From NCBI GenBank assembly GCA_031317595.1, contig JANCMB010000001.1, forward strand, positions 1,792,971 through 1,856,970: a stretch of DNA of 64,000 nucleotides, written 5' to 3'. Every line of letters starts with the position of its first letter. The first letter of the stretch is position 1. The DNA comes from Glutamicibacter sp. PS. GTDB taxonomy: Bacteria; Actinomycetota; Actinomycetes; Actinomycetales; Micrococcaceae. The notes beneath the pieces were generated by a model. The model saw nothing but the letters and a program-made list of their open reading frames with translations, was not told where the DNA came from and did not search any database. Positions 38,784 to 47,701 of the stretch are shown here, one piece after another. The position numbers were made by a program, and so were the translations under genes.

Positions 38784-39997
38784 CAGTCAATCACCAGCCG
38801 TCCGCCTTCGCCCGCGGACAGGTCGAAGGGTTGAATGTCCCCGAATCCGCGCACACTGGTTATTTCTCGGGCCGTCAGCACAAAGCGCGGATCGCCCTTG
38901 AGTGTGTTTGCGGTAATCGCGTCGGTCAGCACGCTACCAGGTTCGGCGAGCGAGGTCAGCCGTGCGGCGAGGTTCACCGTCGGTCCGTAAATGTCACCTA
39001 GTCGGGAGAGGATGCGCCCCCACACCACGGCGACCCTGGTTTTCGGCAGGAGTTCGTCGGCTTCGAATTCCTTGGACAGGGCCAGCGAAATCTGGGCTCC
39101 GGCCTGCGGGGTCTCGGCCACGAAGAGCACTTCGTCGCCAATGGTTTTGACCAGACGCCCGCCACCGATGGAGATGATTTCGGCGCATTTCGATTCGAAG
39201 CGCTGGACCAGCTGGGCCAGCGTGCGTTCGGTCATGCGGCGCGAGAGCGAGGTGTAGGAAACGAGATCCGCGAAACCGACGGCACGGGCCAGCGGCAACG
39301 GGGTGTCGTCATCATCCCCGGAGTCCTGGGCATACGCGGCCACCCCGGTTTCGGCCCGCAGGGCCAACCGGTGAATACCGGCATTGAGCTGACGGCGGTA
39401 GGAATAGTTCAGCAATTCCTCGAGCGGGGAGATGATCTCCGGCAAGATTTCGATCAACTGCCGCCGTGCCTGCCGGTCGGACATGTTCTGGTTGGCGATC
39501 ATATCCTCGATGATCGCCTCGATCTGCCAGACCACCATGCGGTCGGTCATCTGTCCCACCGAGCGCATCAGCGAGATCGCGGTCTCTTCGGTCAGTTTGC
39601 CTTCGCGCACCAAGGAGACCATGGTTTTCAGGGCGTGCTCGTCACCGCGGGTGAAGAAGACCTCATCATCGCTGAGTTCGGGGAACCCGATAGCGCGCCA
39701 GAGCTTTCGGGCGGAGTGCAAGGAGATACCCGCATCGGCGGCAACATCGCGACGCTTGAATTCACGCGGTCCCCCGATCAGACGCTCTTCAAGCTCGCTG
39801 ACGAGGTTCTTCACGTCCTTCGGGGTGCTCTCGGGCACCTGCAACGGAGACTTGAGGGCCTGGGTGAGCTCGGCAATGGGGTCGGCGACCACATGGTTTT
39901 CGTGCGAGGTGTGTTCACGGGCCTCGCGGGCGGCCTCACTGGCTGCCTGCGGGGAGTTATCGATGCGAGTTTCCTTGTTCGCGGCCGTTTCGCTCAT
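38783..39997 (-). CDS. class III adenylate cyclase with N-terminal regulatory domain
   Basis: This 404-residue protein has an N-terminal helical domain with a MerR-like segment (FKRRDVAADAGISLHSARKLWRAIG, about 79-103), like the regulatory domain of the mycobacterial cyclase Rv1264. A class III cyclase domain spans about 235-380. The metal aspartates are in GFADLVSYT and KTIGDEVLF, the adenine-selecting Lys is in LVKTIGDE, and the transition-state Asn and Arg are in YGPTVNLAARL. It should be active and cytoplasmic, making cAMP. It overlaps the PH-domain gene by 4 bases and the PP2C gene by 1 base. Confidence 0.9.
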
Positions 39998-40542
39998 GCC
40001 CCAAGCCCCTCACTGTTCAACTCGTCGCGTCGTCCCCCGCGAATCTCCTGACGCAGCCGCATCATGTGTTCCATGGTCAATTCCCTGAAATAGCCCACCG
40101 CTGGAACATTGGTTAACCGCACATAGCCATGTTGCAAGACGATATCCAGCGTCCCCGGGCGCCGTTCGGCTTGTCCGTGTTTGACATGAGCCACCACGTC
40201 CCGCACCGAATAGAGGCCGAGCGATTGCATCCGTCCGGCATTGGTCGAACTGCGGTAAAAGATTCGTTGATTGGTCAGCACGATGCGGCTACGCGACCAG
40301 CGCAGGAGTGGAGCCACGCACCAGATCAGCACCAGCACCACCCACAGAATGGCGATCAACACAAGGATTACCGAGGTGTTCGCACGCAACCATTCGGAGA
40401 GGTCATCACGGGTAAAGTAGCCGACCAAGAAGGCACAGATGGCGCTGAGCAGTAGCAGTGCGACGAACGGCTGACGCAAGACGCGGGCATGTTCCCGGGT
40501 CTTGACCACGACACGTTCTTTTTCCTGCAACGGCAGTTTCAT
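39994..40542 (-). CDS. bacterial PH-domain membrane protein
   Basis: This 182-residue protein has two membrane helices (PFVALLLLSAICAFLVGYF and TSVILVLIAILWVVLVLIWCVAPLL). A bacterial pleckstrin-like domain follows (RIVLTNQRIFYRSSTNAGRMQSLGLYSVRDVVAHVKHGQAERRPGTLDI). The function is unknown. The ATG at 40542 gives a sensible N-terminus with GAGAGG upstream; an in-frame start 15 codons earlier exists. It leads the cyclase-PP2C unit with a 4-base overlap. Confidence 0.8.
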   Translation of the reverse strand: MKLPLQEKERVVVKTREHARVLRQPFVALLLLSAICAFLVGYFTRDDLSEWLRANTSVILVLIAILWVVLVLIWCVAPLLRWSRSRIVLTNQRIFYRSSTNAGRMQSLGLYSVRDVVAHVKHGQAERRPGTLDIVLQHGYVRLTNVPAVGYFRELTMEHMMRLRQEIRGGRRDELNSEGLGA

Positions 40543-40626
40543 CCCTGAGCCTCTCGCCCCCTGCCCTGTCATGCCTGCTGTGACCACCGCTTACTATTCT
40601 AGTCCCGCAAGTGGACCGCGCGCCGG

Positions 40627-41493
40627 TTAGGCATACTTACCATCGGCGCGGCGCACGTGCTGCACATCGCCGGCCAGGACATGGTGGCGTGTGCCGTCGG
40701 AGGCGCGTACGGCCAGTCCACCGTCTCGCTCAAGTTCTAACGCCTCACCGGTGACCTTGGTTCCATCCGGGAATTCGACGTTGACGATTTGGCCTAGCGT
40801 GCGTAGCCGGTGTTGCACCAGGAGTCGCAGGCTCTCGTTTCTGCCGGCCAGCGGAGTGTCGGCGTGTCCACCTACGGCGCGGAAGGCGGCATCGAGTCCG
40901 GCAAAGCGGCGCAAATATTCCGCCAGGAGCTCAGTGCGCCCCACGCTGCCGCCGGAGGCGATGCGCAGCGAGGTGGCGGTATCCACCGGAAGTTCCTCGG
41001 GATGCTGGTCCACGTTCATTCCGGTGCCCACCACGACCCCGAGGCCGCTGGGCGTGGTCACCAGCTGGGCGAGAATACCGCAGACTTTCTTCTGCCCAAC
41101 GAGCAGATCATTGGGCCATTTAATGCCCAGCTGAACGTCGCAGACTTTTTCCACGGCCTCGCTGAAGGCCAGCGCTGCGAGCATGGTGTACCAAGACAGA
41201 GCCTCAATACCGAGCGTGGGCTTGGGTGCCACGAGTACCGAGACGGTCAACGCCGAACCCTTGGGGGTCACCCAGGTGCGCCCTAGGCGCCCCTTGCCCT
41301 GCACCTGGTGTTCGGCGCAGAGTACGCTCAAATGCCCGGCCGCACCGGAGGCCGCCGCCGCGGCGAGGTCCTCATTGGTCGAACCGGACTCGGCCACGAT
41401 GTCGACCCGGGCTAGACCGAGGTGCTGGGCCAGGGCGGGAAAATCATCGCGGCGTAGCGCACCACGGCTCTCCGAATTGGCATTGTGCGTCAT
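40627..41493 (-). CDS. birA: biotin--[acetyl-CoA-carboxylase] ligase
   Basis: This 288-residue enzyme attaches biotin to the carboxyl carrier domain of acyl-CoA carboxylases. It shows GSTNEDL, GKGRLGRTWVTPKGSALTVSVL (ATP/biotin loop), LGIKWPNDLLVGQKKVCGIL and VVGTGMNVDQHPEELP. There is no N-terminal DNA-binding domain, so it is a class I ligase with no repressor role. Placement near accD fits its job. A C-terminal SH3-like domain (about 230-285) is present. Confidence 0.94.
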   Translation of the reverse strand: MTHNANSESRGALRRDDFPALAQHLGLARVDIVAESGSTNEDLAAAAASGAAGHLSVLCAEHQVQGKGRLGRTWVTPKGSALTVSVLVAPKPTLGIEALSWYTMLAALAFSEAVEKVCDVQLGIKWPNDLLVGQKKVCGILAQLVTTPSGLGVVVGTGMNVDQHPEELPVDTATSLRIASGGSVGRTELLAEYLRRFAGLDAAFRAVGGHADTPLAGRNESLRLLVQHRLRTLGQIVNVEFPDGTKVTGEALELERDGGLAVRASDGTRHHVLAGDVQHVRRADGKYA

Positions 41494-41535
41494 AACTCAA
41501 CCCTAGCCCAGCATCATCGGCAGCGGATGCCGTGG

Positions 41536-42396
41536 TTACGAAAGGAAGATATCTTCTTCGAGCTCATGCTCCGGATCGATGGCATAGGCCGAGAAGTCAT
41601 TCAGTCCTCCGGCCGCGAGGACCTGTTCATCGGTGAAGAAGTTGCCGCTGACCGATGCCGGCTCCGATGCCAAGATGCTCAGCGCGGCATCGGCGACGAT
41701 CTGCGCGCTACGGGCCCCCTTGATCATTTCCATGCCGCCGGGCAGGTTGCGGATGGCGGCGGTGTCGATGAGCGTGGCCGGCCACAGCGAATTCACGCCG
41801 ATGCCATCGCCGCGTAATTCTTCGGCTAGGCCCAAGGTGGTCAGCGACATCCCATACTTGGCCATGGTGTATCCCAGGTGCGCTCCGGCCCATTTCGGAT
41901 CCAGGTTCAGCGGCGGAGATAGGGTGAGAATGTGGCCATGCTGCGAGGCACGCAGGTGCGGCAGGGCGGTTTTGGACAGCAAGAAGGTGCCGCGCACATT
42001 AATATCTGCCATCAGGTCGTAGCGCTTCATATCCAGCTTGTCGGTGGGAGCGAGGTTGATGGCGGAGGCGTTGTTGATGACGATGTCGATCCCCCCAAAG
42101 GTCTCCACCGCGGTGTCGACCACGCGTTGCACGTCGGCGTCCACACGCACATCGCCCACTACCGCCAGGCCCTGTCCACCGGCGGCGTTGATCTGCTCGA
42201 CGGCGGTATGGATCGTTCCCTCGAGGGTCGCATGCGGGGTGTCCGTTTTGGATAACAGGACAATGTTGGCCCCATGTTTGGCCAGCTCGAGGGCAATGGC
42301 TAGGCCGATGCCGCGACTGCCGCCGGACATCACGACGGTGCGGCCACTGAGGGTTTCGGGGCGTGGTGCGATCACGCTACGGGTTACTTCACTCAT
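41536..42396 (-). CDS. short-chain dehydrogenase/reductase (HSDL2-like)
   Basis: This 286-residue SDR enzyme has the cofactor motif VMSGGSRGIGLAIALELAKHGANIVLL, INNASAI, LTLSPPLNL with the catalytic Ser, and YTMAKYGMSL giving the YxxxK pair. The layout resembles the HSDL2/peroxisomal-type branch. The substrate is not known; nearness to the acyl-CoA carboxylase genes hints at lipid metabolism but they are transcribed divergently. Confidence 0.88.
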   Translation of the reverse strand: MSEVTRSVIAPRPETLSGRTVVMSGGSRGIGLAIALELAKHGANIVLLSKTDTPHATLEGTIHTAVEQINAAGGQGLAVVGDVRVDADVQRVVDTAVETFGGIDIVINNASAINLAPTDKLDMKRYDLMADINVRGTFLLSKTALPHLRASQHGHILTLSPPLNLDPKWAGAHLGYTMAKYGMSLTTLGLAEELRGDGIGVNSLWPATLIDTAAIRNLPGGMEMIKGARSAQIVADAALSILASEPASVSGNFFTDEQVLAAGGLNDFSAYAIDPEHELEEDIFLS

Positions 42397-42403
42397 GTGA
42401 CTC

Positions 42404-42409
42404 AGGTTA
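42404..42409 (-). promoter_or_regulatory. -10 box giving a leaderless SDR transcript
   Basis: On the minus strand TAACCT ends 7 bases before the SDR start codon; there is no Shine-Dalgarno sequence. This suggests transcription starting at the ATG. Confidence 0.35.
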
Positions 42410-42481
42410 CTCGAGAATCCGTCATGAAGCTACTGGAGAGTAACTTACGTGGGCCGGTGCTTTATGCCACGCGGCGACATT

Positions 42482-42526
42482 TTGTAAGATTCCTACAACA
42501 GATTGCACCCAATCGACGGCTAGACT
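42482..42526 (+). promoter_or_regulatory. accD promoter with overlapping inverted repeat
   Basis: A -10 like TAGACT lies at 42521-42526. Just upstream, where a -35 would be, TTGTA (42482-42486) and TACAA (42494-42498) form an inverted repeat with a 7-base spacer. A TetR- or FasR-like fatty-acid regulator could bind here; the regulator is not in the window. The accD gene itself has a good AAGGGAG ribosome site. Confidence 0.4.
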
Positions 42527-42594
42527 GGCGAGGATGGCATTTTGGATTGTGCCATTCCTACACATAACGATCGACCCGAAAGGGAGCCAACGGC

Positions 42595-44205
42595 ATGACG
42601 CAGGGCCACACCGAGCTGGAGACGAGCATCGATCTATCCACCACCGCTGGCAAACTCGCCGAGTTCCGGCGCCGGCAGGCATTGTCTCAGGCCCCATCCG
42701 GTGAGGCGGCAATCGAGAAGCAGCACGCACGCGGCAAGAACACCGCCCGCGAACGCATCGACATGCTGCTCGACGAGGGCTCATTCGTCGAGTTCGACGC
42801 CCTGGCCGTGCACCGCTCCACCGCCTTCGGCATGGAAAAGAAGAAGCCCATGGGCGATGGCGTCGTCTCGGGCTACGGCACCGTCGACGGCCGACTCGTC
42901 GCCGTCTACTCGCAGGATTTCACCGTCTACGGCGGCTCGCTCTCCCAGGTCAACGGTGAGAAGATCGTCAAGGTTCAAGAATTCGCGCTACGCAACGGCT
43001 GCCCGGTCGTGGGCATCAACGACGGTGGCGGCGCCCGCATCCAGGAGGGCGTGGCCTCGCTGGCCATGTTCGCCGATATCTTCCGCAATAACGTCCACGC
43101 CTCCGGCGTGATCCCGCAGATCTCGCTGATCATGGGTCCGTGCGCCGGTGGCGCGGCCTACTCCCCGGCACTGACCGACTACGTGATCATGGTCGATAAG
43201 ACCAGTCACATGTTCATCACCGGCCCCGACGTCATCAAGACCGTCACCGGCGAAGACGTGGATATGGAAACCCTCGGCGGCGCCCGACAGCACAACTCCA
43301 CCACCGGCACCGCCACCTATCTGGCCTCCGATGAGTCCGATGCCATTGAGTTCTGCAAGGAACTGCTCGACTTCCTGCCATCTTCTAACCTGGCAGATGC
43401 GACGGTCGCCGACTTCGAGGAGGAACTCGAACTCACCGAGGAAGATCTGGCCCTCGACACGCTGATTCCCGACTCCGCAAATCAGCCGTATGACATCCGT
43501 GCGGTCATCGAATCGGTACTCGACGACGGGCACTTCTTCGAAATGCAGGCCCTCTACGCGCCGAACGTCATCATCGGCTATGGCCGCGTCGAGGGACATA
43601 CCGTGGGTGTGGTGGCCAACCAGCCCATGCAGTTCGCCGGCACGCTGGACATTGCCGCCTCGGAGAAGGCCGCCCGCTTTGTGCGCAACTGCGATGCCTT
43701 CAATATCCCCATCGTGACCCTTGTTGATGTGCCGGGCTTCCTGCCCGGTAAGGACCAGGAGTTCCAAGGCATTATCCGCCGCGGCGCAAAGTTGCTCTAC
43801 GCCTACGCCGAGGCCACCGTGCCGAAGCTGACCGTGATCACCCGCAAGGCCTACGGCGGCGCATACATCGTGATGGGTTCGAAGAAGCTCGGTGCGGATC
43901 TGAACCTGGCATGGCCCACCGCGCAGATTGGCGTCATGGGCGCCGCCGGAGCGGTGAACATCCTCTACCGCCGCGATCTGGCCGCCGTCGAGGCCGAGGG
44001 CGGAGATGTCGAGGCCCGTCGCAAGCAGATCATTGACGACTACGAGGCGGAGCTGCTGAACCCATACCAGGCCGCCGAGCTGGGCTACATCGACGCGGTG
44101 ATCGCCCCTAGCGACACCCGCCTGCAGCTGGTGCGCGGCTTGCGTGCGCTGCGCGAAAAGCACGCCACGCTGCCGCCGAAGAAGCACGGAAACATCCCGC
44201 TCTAA
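42595..44205 (+). CDS. accD: acyl-CoA carboxylase beta (carboxyltransferase) subunit
   Basis: This 536-residue carboxyltransferase of the AccD/PccB type moves the carboxyl group from biotin to acetyl- or propionyl-CoA. Blocks include [25 protein letters not shown] [45 protein letters not shown] (oxyanion hole), [28 protein letters not shown] and [18 protein letters not shown]. It is followed 28 bases later by the epsilon subunit gene, the pattern of actinobacterial AccD5-AccE5. The partner biotin-carrying alpha subunit is not in this window. Confidence 0.95.
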   Translation: MTQGHTELETSIDLSTTAGKLAEFRRRQALSQAPSGEAAIEKQHARGKNTARERIDMLLDEGSFVEFDALAVHRSTAFGMEKKKPMGDGVVSGYGTVDGRLVAVYSQDFTVYGGSLSQVNGEKIVKVQEFALRNGCPVVGINDGGGARIQEGVASLAMFADIFRNNVHASGVIPQISLIMGPCAGGAAYSPALTDYVIMVDKTSHMFITGPDVIKTVTGEDVDMETLGGARQHNSTTGTATYLASDESDAIEFCKELLDFLPSSNLADATVADFEEELELTEEDLALDTLIPDSANQPYDIRAVIESVLDDGHFFEMQALYAPNVIIGYGRVEGHTVGVVANQPMQFAGTLDIAASEKAARFVRNCDAFNIPIVTLVDVPGFLPGKDQEFQGIIRRGAKLLYAYAEATVPKLTVITRKAYGGAYIVMGSKKLGADLNLAWPTAQIGVMGAAGAVNILYRRDLAAVEAEGGDVEARRKQIIDDYEAELLNPYQAAELGYIDAVIAPSDTRLQLVRGLRALREKHATLPPKKHGNIPL

Positions 44206-44233
44206 GCCGCCGACGCCCAGAGGAACCACCACG

Positions 44234-44455
44234 ATGAGTACTCACACCACCGCCGAGGCACAGCCACTGCTGTCCGTCACCAAGGGCAATCCCACGCCCG
44301 AGGAACTCGCCGCGCTCACCGCGATCGTCGCGTCGCTGGCGAACCGACCGGCCCCGGAGGCCCAGCCGGCACCGGCCAAGCGTCGTGTGGCGCGCATCCG
44401 CAAGCGCCGGGCGCTCACCACCCCGCGCCTGTCGTGGAACCTGGGGCGACGCTAA
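44234..44455 (+). CDS. accE: acyl-CoA carboxylase epsilon subunit
   Basis: This 73-residue protein has the AccE core LLSVTKGNPTPEELAALTAIVASL followed by a basic, proline- and alanine-rich tail. Epsilon subunits bind the carboxylase complex and raise its activity. The ATG at 44234 follows AGAGGAACCACC. Its position right behind the beta subunit is diagnostic. Confidence 0.9.
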   Translation: MSTHTTAEAQPLLSVTKGNPTPEELAALTAIVASLANRPAPEAQPAPAKRRVARIRKRRALTTPRLSWNLGRR

Positions 44456-44483
44456 CCGCGCCAAGCAAGGATAGGCTAGCGGC

Positions 44484-45004
44484 ATGTTGCTGCACACCGA
44501 ACGGCTGCGGCTTCGGGAACTGAGTACCGAAGATTTCGCAGCCGTTCTGCTTTCGCCTCCGACCCCGAAGTCTGCCGCTATTCACCATGGGGACCGAATA
44601 GCGAGCAGCAGACCCGCGACTTTATTCACTCCGCCATCGCCGAAGCGCCCAGGCATCCACGAACCCGCTTCACTCTGGCCATCGAGTGGAACGCGCAAGT
44701 GATCGGCGCGGCCAGTTTCACCCGCCTCGATGCGGACCACGGCGAAATCGGTTACATACTGGAGCGGAACTTCTGGTCGCGGGGCTATGCCACAGAAGCG
44801 GCCCAAGCCCTGCTTGACTGGGCGCTCAGCGCCGGCGGTTGCCTCAGCGTCATCGCCATCTGCCGACCGGAGAACATCGGCTCTTGGCGCGTCTTAGAGA
44901 AAATCGGGATGCGTCGTGAGAGCCTGCTGGCCCAGCATATGTGGATCCGCGATCACCTCGAAGACTCCTACCTCTACCGCTCCGGTTCCGCGCCGGTTAG
45001 CTGA
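44484..45004 (+). pseudogene. frameshifted GNAT acetyltransferase (RimJ/RimL-like)
   Basis: The ATG at 44484 opens with a good GNAT start (MLLHTERLRLRELSTEDFAAV) and then loses homology. From 44546 a frame shifted by two bases resumes a coherent GNAT sequence: AFASDPEVCRYSPWGPN, TRFTLAIEWNAQVIGAASF, GEIGYILERNFWSRGYATEA and ENIGSWRVLEKIGMRRES. Loss of one base near 44547 (for example CAT becoming CT) explains it. Either the gene is broken in this strain or there is a sequencing error. The downstream part could only be made from an internal start and lacks the first strand. Confidence 0.85.
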
Positions 45005-45051
45005 ACCCACGAGTCCTACATTTACTGCTAAGTAACGATTCGGCCACACTC

Positions 45052-45063
45052 GATTCGCGAATC
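45052..45063. other. perfect 12-bp palindrome before the lipoprotein genes
   Basis: GATTCGCGAATC lies in an AT-rich 150-base gap about 90 bases before the small lipoprotein gene. A TTGATA (45075-45080) nearby could be a -35 element. It may be a regulator site; nothing else in 45005-45150 is recognisable. Confidence 0.3.
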
Positions 45064-45150
45064 ACTAAAATCGTTTGATATGCACTACTGTCATATTTCA
45101 TAACGTCTGCTAAAAAATGCGGTTGAAATATGCCTTTAGAGGGGTGGGAA

Positions 45151-45636
45151 TTGCGCACCAAAATCTTTGTCGTTGCTGCTCTTGTCTTCGGTTCGATGAC
45201 TCTGACCGCGTGCACTTCCACCCCCTCACCATCCGAACCCACGCCCCGAACCCCGGCATCGGCAACACCGAGTCAGCCCGAGTTGGTGGATCCGCTCAGC
45301 GAAATCTCGGATGTCTCCTCTGCCTTATACCGCGAGGAATCCGCCAACCCCGTGCTCCACGTACAAGGTCACGGCCCCGCGACGTACACCTTCGAGCTGG
45401 AACACGACCCGGTCGCTGTCGAATATTTCCTCGCCTGCACCCCGCAGAGCCAGTACAAGGTCACGGCCTCCGGATTCTTTGCCAGCGGCTGTATCAATGA
45501 ATTCAATGCGACGGGGCAGATTCCGGTCAGCACCGATGAACAAGAGGCCGGGCGGGTCAAGGTCACCGTCGATATCGCGGAGGAAACGACCTACTGGTTC
45601 GTGGGCATTCCCGTCTTCGAGATTTCCGGTGGCTAA
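45151..45636 (+). CDS. small lipoprotein of unknown function
   Basis: This protein of 161 residues begins at a TTG with GAGGGG upstream (an ATG at 45130 is the alternative, giving 168 residues). The signal peptide RTKIFVVAALVFGSMTLTAC ends in a lipobox. A Thr/Pro/Ser-rich linker follows, and then a beta-rich domain with VEYFLACTPQSQYKV and FFASGCINEF, two cysteines that may pair. The domain resembles that of the lipoprotein encoded at 46234. No function is known. Confidence 0.75.
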   Translation: MRTKIFVVAALVFGSMTLTACTSTPSPSEPTPRTPASATPSQPELVDPLSEISDVSSALYREESANPVLHVQGHGPATYTFELEHDPVAVEYFLACTPQSQYKVTASGFFASGCINEFNATGQIPVSTDEQEAGRVKVTVDIAEETTYWFVGIPVFEISGG

Positions 45637-45706
45637 GCTCGCCGACTTTGGCTACTTACGCCTCCGCCATCTCCTACCCGCTAGTCGCCCCGATAGAAGG
45701 ACCCTT

Positions 45707-46237
45707 GTGAACAGAAGACCCGTCGCCGTTACGAGCCTGCTTTCCCTCGCCGCTGTATGCCTGATTCCTGCCAGCGCGCTGGCCTCTGGTATGGCCGATG
45801 AAACGCACGCGGCGAGTTGCAGTTCCCCCGTCGCGGAATATCACCCGCGCACCGAAACCGTTGACCGGCAAGGCTCCAGCAACGCGGTCTTTCTCGATAA
45901 TCGACGCGGGACCTCAAGAACGTCGGCAACACTCGAGGTGCCCGATGAATCTACTTTGGAGGAACTGCCGACCTTCGAGCCCACCGATAATCTCTACACC
46001 TTGGTGGAGCAAATGCGCCCCTTCCTCTTCGGGAGCACCGGAGAAGCCTATTGGGAACGCTATCCCACCAGTGTCGATCTCATCGCTCCTGCGAACACCA
46101 TCGTCTATGCTCAGCTGATCTCTAGTACGCATAGCTTTGAAGGCGATGCCCACGAATCAGCGGCAGCGTGCGTCGGCACGTCGGACGGTGGCACCAATCA
46201 GGACGTGGTGGAATCCATGGGATGGAGTACCTGGTGA
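45707..46237 (+). CDS. small secreted protein of unknown function
   Basis: This 176-residue protein starts at a GTG with GAAGGA upstream. It has a Sec signal peptide (NRRPVAVTSLLSLAAVCLIPASALAS) and a mature acidic part with TLEELPTFEPTDNLYTLVEQMRPFLFGSTGEAYWERYPTSVDLIAPANTIVYA. No family is recognised. It overlaps the next lipoprotein gene by 4 bases (GTGA), so the two are co-translated. Confidence 0.75.
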   Translation: MNRRPVAVTSLLSLAAVCLIPASALASGMADETHAASCSSPVAEYHPRTETVDRQGSSNAVFLDNRRGTSRTSATLEVPDESTLEELPTFEPTDNLYTLVEQMRPFLFGSTGEAYWERYPTSVDLIAPANTIVYAQLISSTHSFEGDAHESAAACVGTSDGGTNQDVVESMGWSTW

Positions 46238-46812
46238 ACGCATTTCGCTCTCGACGTGCTGGCCTTGTGGTAGCGCTTGGCACAATACTTGTCGCCGCAT
46301 CGTGCTCGAGCCCGGCAACCGAACCGCCGCAGGCACAGGCAACCGAACGGCCGCTGCCGTCGGCGAAATCCAACGAACCGGTCGCGGTACCGTCCGAGTC
46401 CGACCCTTCGCGTTCTGGCCCGCTGACCCACTTCGTGCCAGAGGGTGAGCAGATCCTAGGTTACGTCGATAATAGGACCGAGGATGCCCTGGTGGCAGAG
46501 TTCGAGGTCGCAAAACCGGTCGTCGCGGTCTACATCCGTTGTGAAGGCTCTAGCCAGATCACCCTCAAGGTCAAAAACCACGGCAATTTTCCGCTGAATT
46601 GCAGTGGCGCTACCGTCCCCTCGCTCAATGAATTCGCCCTCAAGAATCTGGAACGCTCTGCGGTGTCCGTTGAGATTCAGGGCCCGGTGCGCTGGTCCGC
46701 CACCGTCACCGCGCTCACGACCGAGCAGCGCAAGTACACCGAACCTCCCGAAGAACTGCCCATCGATGAATCCGATGATGACGTTGTGGACTACGAGGAC
46801 TACGAGGACTAA
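46234..46812 (+). CDS. small lipoprotein with acidic tail
   Basis: This 192-residue protein starts at a GTG inside GTGA, overlapping the upstream stop, with GGATGGAG before it. The signal NAFRSRRAGLVVALGTILVAASC carries a lipobox. The mature domain has VVAVYIRCEGSSQITLKV and NFPLNCSGATV, similar in layout to the lipoprotein at 45151. It ends in a very acidic tail (DESDDDVVDYEDYED). Function is unknown; a binding role in the cell envelope is a guess. Confidence 0.78.
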   Translation: MNAFRSRRAGLVVALGTILVAASCSSPATEPPQAQATERPLPSAKSNEPVAVPSESDPSRSGPLTHFVPEGEQILGYVDNRTEDALVAEFEVAKPVVAVYIRCEGSSQITLKVKNHGNFPLNCSGATVPSLNEFALKNLERSAVSVEIQGPVRWSATVTALTTEQRKYTEPPEELPIDESDDDVVDYEDYED

Positions 46813-46927
46813 GCCGAGAATGGCAGTGAAAACTGGATTGGCGTGTTGCGGTGCTCGCGCTGTCGCTGTCTTGGCAGGTGGCCCTCAGCCTAATCGTGAT
46901 CGCTTCTAAACGATGCCTCGCGCCGCC

Positions 46928-46963
46928 TTCCACGCTCCAAAGGTGACCCGAGCGAGGGTGGAA
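46928..46963 (-). terminator. weak hairpin at the end of the nine-gene operon
   Basis: TTCCAC (46928-46933) pairs with GTGGAA (46958-46963), with GCTC/GAGC able to extend the stem inside. It lies 10 bases past the stop of the last FHA gene and lacks a T-run. The 46813-46972 gap holds nothing else that I can support. Confidence 0.35.
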
Positions 46964-46972
46964 AGCCGCGTG

Positions 46973-47701
46973 CTAGTCGTCGGCGCCGAGCTCCAGTTCC
47001 AGTAATTTCAAGTCCGCCCGAGTCACCAGGTGCGAACTGACCGCGTGTTCCACGAGGCGAGCCTTGCGGTTGGTCGCCAGTTTCCCGGGCCCGCCACGCA
47101 ACCCAACGATCCCGGCCTTATCCAACTTGTCGCACACATTGTCGAGTTTGCGGTTGAATTTCGTGATGCTCCAGCCCAAGCGTTCGGCGGCCGCGGCGCT
47201 GGAGGGAATCGCGCTGAGCCCGGTTCCATCGCGGCGCAACATGGGTTCGGCGAGTGCCACCACCAGGGCCCGCTGCGCCGAGGTCAGGGTCACCGGACCT
47301 ATGGTGGTGGCCCCGTCGGGATCTCCGGCTAGGGGTTCCTGCCGGAAGGTCGGTTGGGCCACGTGGATGGCGAACTCGTAGGTGGTGGGCCCGGCGGTAA
47401 AAACCACCGAGGTCCGGTTGAACACCAGCGGCAGGCGTGCCCCGGGCGAGAGCCAAGCCTGCAGTCCCCCGGTTTTATCGGCGATCGTTGCGGTTAACCG
47501 GGCACCAATATTCGATAGCCACCACATGCCCTCATACTGTCCCACGGTCAGAAACTGGCGGTGCAGATACGGGTTGTCGTCCACCGCCAGGTCTCCCTCG
47601 CGGCCGATGGTGAATAGTTGCCCTTCGGCGACCGGGAACCACTGGCCGCAGTATTCGACATACACATCGTCGGTAGCTTGCGTTTCCTGGCAACTATCCA
47701 T
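46973..47701 (-). CDS. FHA-domain protein with C-terminal helix-turn-helix-like region
   Basis: This 242-residue protein has an N-terminal FHA-like domain (FTIGREGDLAVDDNPYLHRQFLTV, then WWLSNIGARLTATI, about 30-130). FHA domains bind phosphothreonine. The second half (TLTSAQRALVVALAEPMLRRDG to LVTRADLKLLELEL) resembles a winged helix, with SSAAAAERLGWSITKFNRKLDNVCDKL as possible recognition region. The ATG at 47701 follows GGAGG and overlaps the kinase gene by 8 bases. It may link kinase output to gene control; this is inference. Confidence 0.75.
   Translation of the reverse strand: MDSCQETQATDDVYVEYCGQWFPVAEGQLFTIGREGDLAVDDNPYLHRQFLTVGQYEGMWWLSNIGARLTATIADKTGGLQAWLSPGARLPLVFNRTSVVFTAGPTTYEFAIHVAQPTFRQEPLAGDPDGATTIGPVTLTSAQRALVVALAEPMLRRDGTGLSAIPSSAAAAERLGWSITKFNRKLDNVCDKLDKAGIVGLRGGPGKLATNRKARLVEHAVSSHLVTRADLKLLELELGADD

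Noticed and set aside
42988..44232. A 414-codon minus-strand frame opposite accD
   Set aside because: It is antisense to a fully conserved carboxyltransferase and its product is low-complexity His/Gly/Val-rich sequence.
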